Below are positions 15,849 to 23,586 of a DNA stretch of 64,000 bases, piece after piece. The notes below the pieces were generated by a model that saw only the letters and a program-made list of their open reading frames with translations, did not search any database and was not told the DNA's origin. Origin of the DNA: JAZBPO01 sp963691775 (GTDB lineage: Bacteria; Pseudomonadota; Gammaproteobacteria; Pseudomonadales; Azotimanducaceae); the NCBI GenBank assembly GCA_963691775.1, contig OY829369.1, forward strand, positions 1,674,001 to 1,738,000, read 5' to 3'. A program made the position numbers and the translations under genes. Positions within the stretch are counted from its first letter, which is position 1; every line of letters starts with the position of its first letter.

Positions 15849-15884
15849 GAACCTGAATATGGGGTCTGACCCCTTGTTCAGGTT
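15849..15884. repeat. REP-like palindromic element, copy 2
   Basis: Exact second copy of the 36-bp element, same orientation, with arms at 15850-15857 and 15877-15884, ending 9 bases before the stop codon of the carboxyltransferase gene. Together the two copies could form stem-loops at the 3' end of that transcript. Confidence 0.85.
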
Positions 15885-15893
15885 GGCGGGGGA

Positions 15894-17462
15894 TCAGGGG
15901 CGGTAGGCAAAGCGGGCTGGACCGCGCAGGGGTTCCAGGCGGGGCTGGATGGTGTCGACCCACTCTGCGAGGAGGGGGCGCGTTTCGCGGGGATCGATGA
16001 TGTCGTGAACGGAGAACGATTCGGCACGCGGGAAGGGGCTCCGCCCGGCGCGCAGGGCCTCCTCGAGCTCGGCGCGCTTGGCCGCCGGATCCTCCGCGGC
16101 TTCGATCTCGCGGCGGAAGGCCACGGCGACGCCACCCTCAATCGGGAGTGCGCCGGCCTCTGCCGATGGCCAGAGCAGCGTGTAGCTGTCCGGACCATAG
16201 TGCGCGGCGCCCGCCACGCCGAAAGTCTTGTGCACCTGCACGGCCGCCCAGGGCACGGTTGCCTGCGCCGCGGCTGCAACGGCCGCCATCCCGTAGCGAA
16301 TGGTCGCTGCGCGCTCGGCATCCGGCCCGATCATGAACCCCGGCTCGTCGACGAAGTTCACCACCGGCAGGTGGAAGGTATCCGCCAGCTCGATGGCGCG
16401 GCGCGTCTTTTGCGCGCCGTCGGCGCTCATGGCACCGGCGTAGAAGCGGCAGTCATTCCCGAGAATCATCACCGGCTGACCGTCGATGCGCGCAAGCCCG
16501 GAAATCTGTCCACGCCCGAACAGCCGGCCCATCTCGAAGAAGTGTCCGTCGTCGACCACCGCGCGGATGATCCGGCGCATGTCGAAGGCCTGGCGCCGAT
16601 TGCGGGGGACGGCCTCGAGGAGCCAGTCCTCGCAGCGATCGACCGGATCGCTGCACGGCGCGCGCGGCGGCAGATCGTGCACGGAGGACGGCAGGAACGA
16701 CAGGAAGGTGCGAATCTGCTCGAGCGCGTCACGCTCGTCGCGCGCGACGTTGTCGACCACGCCGCTCTTCGCGTGCACATCCGCGCCACCCAGCTCGTCC
16801 TTGGTGATCGGCCGGCCCAGCGCTCGCTCAACAAGCGCCGGTCCGCCAACCATGACCTGCGCGGTGTCCTTGGCCATGACGCTGAAGTGGGACGCGACGA
16901 GGCGGCCCGCAGGAAAACCGGCCACGGCGCCGAGCGCCGCGGAGGCAACCGGCACCTCACCGAGCGCATCGGCAATGATGCGAAAACGTGGCTCGACGTG
17001 GACCGGCTCGCCGACGGTGCCGCCGCGTTGCCCGGACCCGCGCACGCTGCCGCCGCCGCCCTCGAGCATGCGCACCAGGGGTACCCGGTGCGTCACCGCC
17101 AGATGTTCTGCGTACACGCTCTTGCGCAGGCCCGCCGCGTTCGGCGAGCCGCCCTTGAGCGTGAAGTCCTCCCCGCCGACGACAACGCGGCGTCCCTCGA
17201 CGCGACCGAAGCCGACCACGTAGTTCGCCGGGGTCCAATCCTCGATCGAATCATCCGGCGCATATTCCGGGCTCGCCGTGGCGCGCCCGAACTCGCGGAA
17301 ACTGCCTGCGTCGAGCACCGCGTCGATGCGCTCTCTGATCGTGAGCTTGCCGCGCGCATGGTGCTTCTCGATGCCGGCTTCGCCGCCCATGGCACGGGCA
17401 TGCTCGCGCCGACGCGCGATCTCGTCGACTTCTTCCTGCCAGGACACAGCTTCCTCCCACAT
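15894..17462 (-). CDS. Acyl-CoA carboxylase carboxyltransferase (beta) subunit
   Basis: 522 residues, normal for PccB/MccB-type subunits. The N-terminal half has ARGKLTIRERIDAVLD and the Gly-rich MLEGGGGSVRGSGQRGG acyl-CoA oxyanion segment; the C-terminal half has GGQ-like VDEPGFMIGPDAERAATIRYGM and the second crotonase-fold region ending in DIIDPRETRPLL. It transfers the carboxyl group from carboxybiotin to an acyl-CoA. A separate biotin-carrier gene lies 1.2 kb upstream in the same orientation, but no biotin carboxylase subunit is in the window. The substrate (acetyl-, propionyl-, methylcrotonyl- or longer) cannot be assigned by eye. REP-like repeats follow its stop. Confidence 0.88.
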   Translation of the reverse strand: MWEEAVSWQEEVDEIARRREHARAMGGEAGIEKHHARGKLTIRERIDAVLDAGSFREFGRATASPEYAPDDSIEDWTPANYVVGFGRVEGRRVVVGGEDFTLKGGSPNAAGLRKSVYAEHLAVTHRVPLVRMLEGGGGSVRGSGQRGGTVGEPVHVEPRFRIIADALGEVPVASAALGAVAGFPAGRLVASHFSVMAKDTAQVMVGGPALVERALGRPITKDELGGADVHAKSGVVDNVARDERDALEQIRTFLSFLPSSVHDLPPRAPCSDPVDRCEDWLLEAVPRNRRQAFDMRRIIRAVVDDGHFFEMGRLFGRGQISGLARIDGQPVMILGNDCRFYAGAMSADGAQKTRRAIELADTFHLPVVNFVDEPGFMIGPDAERAATIRYGMAAVAAAAQATVPWAAVQVHKTFGVAGAAHYGPDSYTLLWPSAEAGALPIEGGVAVAFRREIEAAEDPAAKRAELEEALRAGRSPFPRAESFSVHDIIDPRETRPLLAEWVDTIQPRLEPLRGPARFAYRP

Positions 17463-17483
17463 GCTCGGCGTAGCGCGCCGAAA

Positions 17484-17741
17484 TCAGTTCTTGTGCGTGA
17501 GTTCAAAGGGGGCGATGACCTGAATGTGATCTCTGTGGACATTCAGGAAATCGGCATTGAAGACAATGCGTCCGTCGTTGGCCCGCACCTCGGCATTGGT
17601 AACGGCGATGAAGTTTCGGGCGCTGGTCACGTAGTCGGTGATGCGCTCGTCCGGCGCAAGGGACAGCTCGCCGCGAATGCGATACTCCGATGTGAGGATA
17701 ACGACGCTGGCGCGCGTCATGCCGCTGTCGCCTTCGCTCAT
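17484..17741 (-). CDS. Small conserved-looking protein of unknown function (85 aa)
   Basis: 85 residues from the ATG at 17739-17741, preceded by a purine-rich GAGGGGGC. The sequence is beta-rich: VVILTSEYRIRGELSLAPDERITDYV, then FIAVTNAEVRANDGRIVFNADFLNVHRDHIQVIAPFE. This pattern resembles small DUF6812-like proteins that accompany other enzymes, but that is only a recollection of the pattern. It sits between crotonase and carboxyltransferase genes in the same operon direction. A second in-frame ATG exists at 17720. Confidence 0.68.
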   Translation of the reverse strand: MSEGDSGMTRASVVILTSEYRIRGELSLAPDERITDYVTSARNFIAVTNAEVRANDGRIVFNADFLNVHRDHIQVIAPFELTHKN

Positions 17742-17820
17742 GCTGCCCCCTCGAGCCAGCGCTCCGCGTGCGTCCGTTCGCGAGCGCGGGCCGCATGGGC
17801 GGCCCGCGGAACCCTCTGCC

Positions 17821-18645
17821 TCAGGCGGCGGGATCGGCGAACTGCGGCGCTCGATTCTCGAAGTTCGCCTTGATCGCTTCGAGTTGATTCGGCGTTCCGA
17901 TGAGCGCGCCCTGCAGGCTCGCCTCCAGACCCAGCCCGGTCGCCGGGTCGGCGTGCCAGCTCTCCTCGAAGAGTTTCTTGCCGTCTCGAATGGCATCGGG
18001 CGACTTGGAAGCGATCGCCGCAGCGCTTTCGAGTGCCGCTGCGAGCGGGTCCTCGCAGACACGGGTGACGAGGCCAAGGGCCTGCGCTTCTTCTCCGCTG
18101 ACCACCCGGCCCGTGAACGTGAGCTCCTTGAGCACGTCGAGGCGGATCATGTCGCGAACGGTCTGCGTCAAGCCCATGTCCGGAATCAGGCCCCACTTGA
18201 TCTCCATCACCGAGAGCTTCGCGTCAGCCGCGGCGTAGCGCATGTCGGCGCCGAGGGCGACCTGCAGGCCACCGCCGTAGGCCACGCCGTGCAGCGCCGC
18301 GATCACCGGCACCGGCAGACGCTTCCAGACCATCGCCGGACGCTGCGCATGGTTCTCCGGGAACTCGTTGCCCGCCGCCAGCGGATTGGTCCCGCCACCA
18401 ATGGCGTCGGTCGGGGTCGCGCGCTCTCCCATGCCCTGGAAGGAGCCAAAGTCGAGGCCTGCGCAGAAACCGCGTCCGTTGCCCGACAGGACCGCCGCGC
18501 GCACCGAGCGATTTGCCGCGAGCGACTCGCCCGCCTCGATGATGGCCGAGAACATCTCAGGCGACAGGGCGTTGTACTTGTCCGGGCGGTTCAGGCGGAC
18601 GTCGGCGACGCCCTCGTGGATGTCGATCGTGACCAGTTCACTCAT
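17821..18645 (-). CDS. Crotonase-family protein (enoyl-CoA hydratase/isomerase-like)
   Basis: 274 residues from the ATG at 18643-18645. NRPDKYNALSPEM (residues ~19-31), the oxyanion loop SGNGRGFCAGLDF, and HGVAYGGGLQVALGADMR followed by KLSVMEIKWGLIPDMGLTQ are all typical. At the position of the first catalytic Glu (GGGxEL in classical hydratases) there is Gln, while the second Glu in VMEIKWGLIP is kept. This variant is characteristic of a crotonase subgroup whose reaction may be isomerisation or another enolate chemistry and not hydration. It lies in the acyl-CoA operon between the biotin carrier and carboxyltransferase genes. Confidence 0.87.
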   Translation of the reverse strand: MSELVTIDIHEGVADVRLNRPDKYNALSPEMFSAIIEAGESLAANRSVRAAVLSGNGRGFCAGLDFGSFQGMGERATPTDAIGGGTNPLAAGNEFPENHAQRPAMVWKRLPVPVIAALHGVAYGGGLQVALGADMRYAAADAKLSVMEIKWGLIPDMGLTQTVRDMIRLDVLKELTFTGRVVSGEEAQALGLVTRVCEDPLAAALESAAAIASKSPDAIRDGKKLFEESWHADPATGLGLEASLQGALIGTPNQLEAIKANFENRAPQFADPAA

Positions 18646-18679
18646 GGCTCTCTCCCTTGCCGCCTGCAGCGGCCTGCGT

Positions 18680-18907
18680 TCAGTCCGCGTCCAGACGCGC
18701 GACGACCTGATCCTCGGCGACGGCGTCTCCTTCGTCGACCAGAAGCTCGGTGATCCGCCCGGCACAGGGCGCCTCTACCGGAATCTCCATCTTCATCGAT
18801 TCGAGAATGAAGATGATGTCGCCTTCCGCGACGGCGTCACCCACGCCCGCAACGCGCTTCCAGACGCTGCCAGCGACTTCGGACGCAACCTCTACCGATC
18901 CGCTCAA
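18680..18907 (-). CDS. Biotin/lipoyl-attachment (biotin carboxyl carrier) protein
   Basis: 75 residues forming a complete biotinyl domain. The attachment motif ESMKME places the modified Lys at residue 39, flanked by the usual symmetrical beta strands and Gly turns (GVGDAVAEGD and DEGDAVAEDQ). The start is a TTG whose bases overlap the TGA of the upstream gene (TTGA), with AGGAG 7 bases before it. It should carry carboxybiotin to the carboxyltransferase encoded downstream. A stand-alone carrier of this size is unusual compared with carriers fused to biotin carboxylase. Confidence 0.88.
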   Translation of the reverse strand: MSGSVEVASEVAGSVWKRVAGVGDAVAEGDIIFILESMKMEIPVEAPCAGRITELLVDEGDAVAEDQVVARLDAD

Positions 18908-19236
18908 TGGTGCGCTCCTGTATCAGCATGATGATCATCGCCGTGTGCGTTGGCAGCGTGAGTCGCCTCACCGACGCAATGGTCTGCGTAGAACCGCTCG
19001 CGCTCGCGATGGCGCGCGCGGAAGAAATCCCAGCGGCCAAGGATGTTCCGCTCACGCATCTGCTTGCGCGAGAAGGCGAGCGACTCGCGGTACGCCTCAC
19101 AGCGCTCGACCAGTTCGGCACCTGTGGGAACGGGCTGCGCGTGCTCGCCGTGATCGTCATGCCCGCCTCCGCTCGCCGCGTGGGCCGCCGCCCCCACGAG
19201 CAGCAGCCCGGCCGCACTCAGTGTGCCAATGTTCAT
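18904..19236 (-). CDS. Small exported histidine-rich protein
   Basis: 110 residues from the ATG at 19234-19236, with GGAGG 9 bases upstream. A Sec signal peptide (residues 1-20, ending in AHA) leads to a mature chain with His clusters at both ends: GGGHDDHGEH near residue 25 and a C-terminal HGDDHHADTGAHH. The central part is helical with Arg/Glu (LAFSRKQMRERNILGRWDFFRARHRER). The His/Asp clusters suggest binding of zinc, nickel or copper in the periplasm. It is embedded in the acyl-CoA operon, its TGA overlapping the TTG of the biotin carrier gene, which is unexpected for a metal-handling protein. No named family. Confidence 0.72.
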   Translation of the reverse strand: MNIGTLSAAGLLLVGAAAHAASGGGHDDHGEHAQPVPTGAELVERCEAYRESLAFSRKQMRERNILGRWDFFRARHRERERFYADHCVGEATHAANAHGDDHHADTGAHH

Positions 19237-19299
19237 ACAGCGCATCCTCCCTTGCACCCCGGCAACGCGCTCGTCGTGCCCCCAGCCCAGACCGCGCGC

Positions 19300-19884
19300 T
19301 CAGTGGCCGGCACGCGCCTCGAACAGGTCCAGCATAGCTGCAGGCGTCGTCTCGACGCACAGCAGCTCGCGCTCGGTCGCCCCGAGAAAGCCGCCGCTGA
19401 CCGCGTCCTCAAGCCACTGCAGCAGCGCATCGTAATACCCCTCCACGTTGATGATGCCACAGGGCTTAGAGTGGAGGCCGAGCTGCGCCCAGGTGAACGC
19501 CTCGAACAATTCGTCCATGGTGCCAATGCCTCCGGGCAGCACCGCGCAGGCATCCGACAGCTCGAGCATGCGCGCCTTCCGGGTGTGCATGTCGGGTACG
19601 ACCTCCAGGCGACTGCCGCTCGCATCGGGCGTGACGGACAGACGCTCGTGACCGGCCTCACGCTCGATCAGGCTGACCGGAATGACGCCGATCACCCGTC
19701 CCCCGGCGTCAAGCGTCGCATCCGCGACGGTCCGCATCATGCCGCCGCCGCCACCGCCGTAGACGAGGGCGCAGTCGCGCGCCGCAAGCGCGCGCCCGAG
19801 ATCGATGGCGGCGGCTACGTACGCCGGGTGCGTACCCATGCGGTAGCCGCAATAAACGGCAACGGCGCCCACGGGACTGCTCAA
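19300..19884 (-). CDS. LOG-family protein (cytokinin riboside 5'-monophosphate phosphoribohydrolase-like)
   Basis: 194 residues. The family signature is intact: GGGGGGMMRTVADA (residues ~43-56), TRKARM and PGGIGTMDELFEAFTWAQLG (residues ~116-135) with the catalytic Arg/Glu. LOG enzymes release ribose-5-phosphate from nucleoside monophosphates. The translated start used is a TTG overlapping the TGA of the CoA-transferase gene; a GTG four codons later is an equally possible start. Its placement among CoA enzymes is probably incidental. Confidence 0.85.
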   Translation of the reverse strand: MSSPVGAVAVYCGYRMGTHPAYVAAAIDLGRALAARDCALVYGGGGGGMMRTVADATLDAGGRVIGVIPVSLIEREAGHERLSVTPDASGSRLEVVPDMHTRKARMLELSDACAVLPGGIGTMDELFEAFTWAQLGLHSKPCGIINVEGYYDALLQWLEDAVSGGFLGATERELLCVETTPAAMLDLFEARAGH

Positions 19885-20951
19885 CCGAGCACGCCCTGCT
19901 GCCGAAGCCCGGCGATCTCGTCGCCGCTGAAGCCGATCTCCTGCAAGACGCCATCGCCGTCCGCGCCCAGCGCCGGCGCCGGGCGCCGTACGAAGCTCCG
20001 CGCGTCCTCCTCGGTCTGACGCACGGGCGGGCGCGGCTGCCGCAGACGCCCCGCATCGGGATGCTCCACCGTGAACAGCGAACCCGCGGCCGAGACCTGC
20101 GGATCGTCGAGGACCTCGGCAAGTCCGTTGACGGGCGCACAGGGCGCATCGGCGGCATCCAGCATCGCCAACGCCTCATCGGTGGTCATGGCTGAGAAAT
20201 CCAGGGAGCCGTCCGTAACGGCGGCAACCCAGCCGTCGGACGTCTTCGAAACCGCGAAGAGGTCGGCGAGATCCGGGCTCGGCGGCTCGTCCGAGTCGAC
20301 AAAGGTGTGGTTCCAGTACAGATCCGGCCAGTGGAAATAGAGGCTCGCATCGAGCATGGAGAGTTCGACGTGCCGGCCGCGCCCGGTGCGCGCACGCGCA
20401 AAGAGCGCGGCGGTCAGCGCCTGGGCGGCGCAAAACGCGGTCGCCTTGTCGCAAACGAGCGTGCGCACCATGCGCGGCTCGCCATCCGGCGCCCCCTGCG
20501 CGGCGGCGATACCGGTCACCGTCTGCATCACCGGGTCGTAGACCTTGCGGTGGGCGTAGGGCCCCGTGCGGCCGAATCCGGAGATCGAGAGATAGACAAT
20601 GTCCTCGCGTTCGCTCCGGATATCGTCGTAGCCGATCCCCATGCGCTCCGCCGCCCCAGGGCGAAAGTTCTGCACGACCGCATCGCAGCTCGCAGCGAGA
20701 CGACGCAGGACCGCCACGCCATCGGGCTGCTTCAGATCGAGGACGATGCTGCGCTTGTTTCGATTCACGGTCGCGAACATGGCGGAAACGCCCCCGTGCT
20801 GCGCGCCCAGATGGCGCGTCATGTCGCCAATCTCAGGCGGCTCGACCTTGATCACCTCTGCGCCCTGATCGGCCAGCATGCCGGTCGCCATCGGCCCGGA
20901 GATGACCGCTGAAAGATCCAGGATTCGTATTCCTTCAAGCATCGCGTCCAT
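19881..20951 (-). CDS. Family III CoA-transferase (CaiB/BaiF-type)
   Basis: 356 residues, slightly shorter than the usual ~400. Starts MLEGIRILDLSAVISGPMATGMLADQGAEVIKVEPPE, the canonical N-terminal knot, followed by NRNKRSIVLDLK, VVQNFRPGAAERMGIGYDDI and ISGFGRTGPYA. The YDPVMQ segment contains the Asp that forms the aspartyl-CoA thioester in this family. It moves CoA between acyl acids. The C-terminal domain is abbreviated. Together with the carboxylase, crotonase and SDR genes it points to catabolism of a branched or aromatic-derived acid (inference). Confidence 0.88.
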   Translation of the reverse strand: MDAMLEGIRILDLSAVISGPMATGMLADQGAEVIKVEPPEIGDMTRHLGAQHGGVSAMFATVNRNKRSIVLDLKQPDGVAVLRRLAASCDAVVQNFRPGAAERMGIGYDDIRSEREDIVYLSISGFGRTGPYAHRKVYDPVMQTVTGIAAAQGAPDGEPRMVRTLVCDKATAFCAAQALTAALFARARTGRGRHVELSMLDASLYFHWPDLYWNHTFVDSDEPPSPDLADLFAVSKTSDGWVAAVTDGSLDFSAMTTDEALAMLDAADAPCAPVNGLAEVLDDPQVSAAGSLFTVEHPDAGRLRQPRPPVRQTEEDARSFVRRPAPALGADGDGVLQEIGFSGDEIAGLRQQGVLG

Positions 20952-21353
20952 CTACTGCCCCCCTTCAGCATTCTTGCTCGGCGACCGCGGGTGCGTGCCG
21001 TCGATCCAGTCACGATACTCCGCCCACGCCTCGGGCAGACCGCCAAGGCCACGGCCCGTACGTAGACGAACCGAAGGATCGGTCGCGAGGGCCGCAAGGC
21101 GCGTCGCGACCGCGCACACGTCGGCGTACGCGAGCCGGGCCTGGAAAAAGTCCGCCTCCGCGCCCCCACGATGATCAACGGGTCGCGTCAGCACCGCCTC
21201 TTCGAGCACGACGCTGACGCGCGCCGCGAGTACACCATCACCGACATCCTCGAGCAGTTCCACCGTACGCTCCACGAGCCAGCGCGACAGCACGTCACCC
21301 GCGTCGCAGCGCGCTCGATAGGTCGACCAGCCCGGCAGCTCAGAGGGCGACAA
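20952..21353 (-). CDS. Hypothetical protein, acyl-CoA operon
   Basis: About 133 residues if begun at the TTG 21351-21353, just inside the end of the antiporter gene; longer readings run into the antiporter coding sequence. Composition is helical and acidic with WSTYRARCDAGDVLSRWLVERTVELLEDV and AYADVCAVATRLAALA. It ends directly at the CoA-transferase start. No family recognised. The tail ...EAWAEYRDWIDG resembles the ends of glutathione-S-transferase-like or C-terminal helical domains, but the evidence is weak. Confidence 0.5.
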   Translation of the reverse strand: MSPSELPGWSTYRARCDAGDVLSRWLVERTVELLEDVGDGVLAARVSVVLEEAVLTRPVDHRGGAEADFFQARLAYADVCAVATRLAALATDPSVRLRTGRGLGGLPEAWAEYRDWIDGTHPRSPSKNAEGGQ

Positions 21354-22296
21354 GTCGCCAGCCCATATAGCCGAGGTAGAGCGCAAGCAGCAACGCGCCC
21401 TCAACGCGCGCGATGACGAATCCGGAGCGCGCAAGCGGCCACAGCAGTGCGCCGGCGACGGCGGCGGCCAGCAGGTCTGCCGGCACCAGTGCCCCCGAAT
21501 CCAGCGGGACGATCAAAGCGCTGACGCCGAGCACGCCGAGCACGTTGAACACGTTCGACCCCACGATGCCGCCCACGGCCATGTCCGCCCGGCCGCGCCA
21601 GGCGGCAATACCGGAAGTCACGAGTTCCGGCAGCGACGTCCCGAACGCAACGATCGTGAGTCCGATGATCGCCTCGGGCACCCCGAGGAGGCCTGCGAGA
21701 TCAACCGCGCCATCCACGAACACATCGCCACCGAAGCCGAGGAGCGCGAGGCCGGCGGCCAGCAGCGCCCAGGCCCTCGACGCAGCGCGGCGATCGGCGG
21801 CCGTTTCCGCAAGCGCTTCATCAAGGCCCTCGCTTACCAGATCCGGCTCGCGACGCAGCGCCACGATCGATGCAGCGAGCCAGCAGCCGAGGGCAAGCAC
21901 GAACACGGCACCGTCAAAGCGGTCGAGCACGCCATCAAGAAGCAGAAGCCCAAGCGCCACCACCGCAAAGAAGGCGAGGGGGATGTCCACGGCGACAAGA
22001 CGAGATTCGACGCCGAGCGGGACCATGAGCGCGGAGACGCCCAGGACAAGGGCAATGTTCGCGAGGTTCGACCCGACCACGTTGGCGATGGCCAGATCGC
22101 CGTGGCCGCTGAGCGCAGCGCCGATGCTGACTGCGAGCTCCGGCGCACTCGTGCCGAACGCGACGATCGTGAGCCCGACAACGACGGGGCGCAGACCCAG
22201 CTGCAAGCCGATGGCCGATCCGCCGCGGACCACTGCTTCGCCGCCGCCATAGAGCAGAACACCCCCAGCTACGATAGTGGCGAGCGCCAGGATCAC
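21340..22296 (-). CDS. Calcium/sodium antiporter of the CaCA family (YrbG-like)
   Basis: 318 residues and about ten membrane helices in two inverted halves. The alpha-repeats are unmistakable: GLTIVAFGTSAPELAVS (residues ~41-57) and GLTIVAFGTSLPELVTS (~213-229), each followed by a GNxxGSN-type segment (ANVVGSNLAN, GGIVGSNVFN). It exchanges Na+ or K+ for Ca2+ across the inner membrane. Between the halves is a cytoplasmic loop (LRREPDLVSEGLDEAL). Its start overlaps the stop of the TrmB-like gene (ATGA). Confidence 0.92.
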   Translation of the reverse strand: MILALATIVAGGVLLYGGGEAVVRGGSAIGLQLGLRPVVVGLTIVAFGTSAPELAVSIGAALSGHGDLAIANVVGSNLANIALVLGVSALMVPLGVESRLVAVDIPLAFFAVVALGLLLLDGVLDRFDGAVFVLALGCWLAASIVALRREPDLVSEGLDEALAETAADRRAASRAWALLAAGLALLGFGGDVFVDGAVDLAGLLGVPEAIIGLTIVAFGTSLPELVTSGIAAWRGRADMAVGGIVGSNVFNVLGVLGVSALIVPLDSGALVPADLLAAAVAGALLWPLARSGFVIARVEGALLLALYLGYMGWRLVAL

Positions 22297-22973
22297 GAAC
22301 CGTTCGCATCAAGCCGAGCACGTACGCGCAGGCACCGTTGTCCACTTGCGAGGTATTTCCGTTCAAAAGGTGAGATCCCTGCGGCTGCGTCGCCCGCACG
22401 GATCTCATCGCGATCTGAACGAATGCCGAAGAGCGACAGCGCCGCCGAGAATTCGTCGGCGTATACGGCCCAGTTCGTGCGCAGCTCAAGGTCGCCGGCA
22501 AGAGCAAGGAGACTCGGAAACACCGGGTGGCCATGCCACCGGCGCTGGAGATGGCCCGACTTGGGCCACGGATTGGGGTAGAGCAGATAATGCGTCTGCG
22601 GCCGCCATTCGGCCGCGACCGCCAGGCGCCAGAAGTCCTGAAGATCCGCGCGTACGAGCTGCGCGTGCGCAGGCAGCGGCGGAGCTCGATCAAGGCGATG
22701 GGCAGATTTGTCGATTCCGAGCACGAGCGCATGCGGGTGGCGCTCGGCAAGAATGCGCGTGCTCTCACCCGTACCGCACCCCGAATCGAGCACGAGCGGC
22801 CTGCCCTCAGCACCCGCGGCCGCCACAACCGGTTCAATCGCCCTGAAGGCGGACCGGGAATGACGGGCGACGGGCCGCTGCCACGGGGCGGCGCGGTGGC
22901 GCGCAACACGATCGGCGAGATCCGCGTGCGGGGTCGGCTGGGCATCGACGATGCTGCGCGAGTTTCCGATCAT
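22293..22973 (-). CDS. TrmB-like tRNA (guanine-N7)-methyltransferase paralogue
   Basis: 226 residues. LVLDSGCGTGESTRILAERHP (residues ~60-80) is motif I, LGIDKSAHRL motif II, and YLLYPNPWPKSGHLQRRWHGHPVF matches the TrmB signature xPDPWPKxRHxKRR with N in place of the first D. That segment binds SAM and tRNA. Sequence elsewhere, particularly a shortened C-terminus, differs from housekeeping TrmB, so it belongs to the TrmB-like COG0220 group common in gammaproteobacteria alongside the true enzyme. Coupled to the antiporter gene by a 4-base overlap. A strong hairpin terminator lies just upstream. Confidence 0.8.
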   Translation of the reverse strand: MIGNSRSIVDAQPTPHADLADRVARHRAAPWQRPVARHSRSAFRAIEPVVAAAGAEGRPLVLDSGCGTGESTRILAERHPHALVLGIDKSAHRLDRAPPLPAHAQLVRADLQDFWRLAVAAEWRPQTHYLLYPNPWPKSGHLQRRWHGHPVFPSLLALAGDLELRTNWAVYADEFSAALSLFGIRSDRDEIRAGDAAAGISPFERKYLASGQRCLRVRARLDANGS

Positions 22974-23011
22974 CCGAAGGCCGCCTGCGGTCGAGGCTCC
23001 GGATCATAACG

Positions 23012-23047
23012 AAGAAGGCCGGCCCCCTCGCGGGCGCCGGCCTTCTT
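23012..23047 (-). terminator. Rho-independent-type hairpin downstream of the exported-protein gene
   Basis: Perfect 12-bp arms AAGAAGGCCGGC (23012-23023) and GCCGGCCTTCTT (23036-23047). It lies between the stop of the minus-strand gene at 23076 and the start of the TrmB-like gene, so it probably ends the former transcript. The T tract is short on both strands. Confidence 0.7.
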
Positions 23048-23075
23048 CAACGTGCAGTGCGGTTCGTGCTGTCGA

Positions 23076-23426
23076 TCAGTTCTGGGCGACGCGCACGTTG
23101 ACCTGGCCCTGGTCGAGCACGTAGCTGCCATCAGCGACCGAAAAGTCGATCAGCTTACGGCCGTTGCGGGACGTGTCGCAGGCGACGCGAACCTTGACGC
23201 GCTCGCCGTCGTTCCAGGCGCTCGCATTGATGAAGTACTGGTTCATGTCCGGCGTGCGGTGAATGAAGTACTCACGCGAGGTCACGAGACCGCGGGTTTC
23301 GCCTTCAGCGGCGCTCACGCAGTTTTCGTAGCCACGGAATTCGGTGTTGGTCGAGCTCTTGGCGTCAACTTCGACCGCAGCTGCGGTCAACAGAACAGCG
23401 GAAGCGAGGAGGGCTGCAGCTTTCAT
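23076..23426 (-). CDS. Small exported protein of unknown function
   Basis: 116 residues from the ATG at 23424-23426, preceded by TAGGAG. A signal peptide (MKAAALLASAVLLTAAAVEVDA) precedes a mature ~95-residue beta-rich domain with two Cys (ENCVSAAEG and RVACDTSRNG) that could form a disulfide in the periplasm. It is transcribed divergently from the LysR regulator next to it, so it may be its target; the intergenic 160 bp carry several palindromes. No family recognised. Confidence 0.75.
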   Translation of the reverse strand: MKAAALLASAVLLTAAAVEVDAKSSTNTEFRGYENCVSAAEGETRGLVTSREYFIHRTPDMNQYFINASAWNDGERVKVRVACDTSRNGRKLIDFSVADGSYVLDQGQVNVRVAQN

Positions 23427-23491
23427 GTCTATACTCCTAGTCACGAGGGGCGGCCTGCTGTCGAGGGGGAGGGGAGCAGGTGTTACGCAAG

Positions 23492-23524
23492 GTAACGTTA
23501 CGGCCTTGACGTGTGAATACACGT
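23492..23524. promoter_or_regulatory. Palindrome cluster in the lysR / exported-protein divergent region
   Basis: GTAACGTTAC (23492-23501) is a perfect 10-bp palindrome, and ACGTGT-GAAT-ACACGT (23509-23524) a 6-4-6 inverted repeat. Both lie between the divergent starts and are likely binding sites for a dimeric regulator. Confidence 0.5.
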
Positions 23525-23546
23525 AACGTAGAAACGGGTTCTCGGA

Positions 23547-23564
23547 TTTGTGCACCTGCACAAA
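23547..23564. promoter_or_regulatory. Perfect 8-2-8 palindrome upstream of the LysR gene
   Basis: TTTGTGCACCTGCACAAA, arms TTTGTGCA and TGCACAAA, ends 22 bases before the regulator's ATG. Position and symmetry fit an autoregulatory operator; LysR sites often have a T-N11-A core, which this contains. Confidence 0.6.
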
Positions 23565-23586
23565 AAGCCCACGAAAGGGTCCCGCG

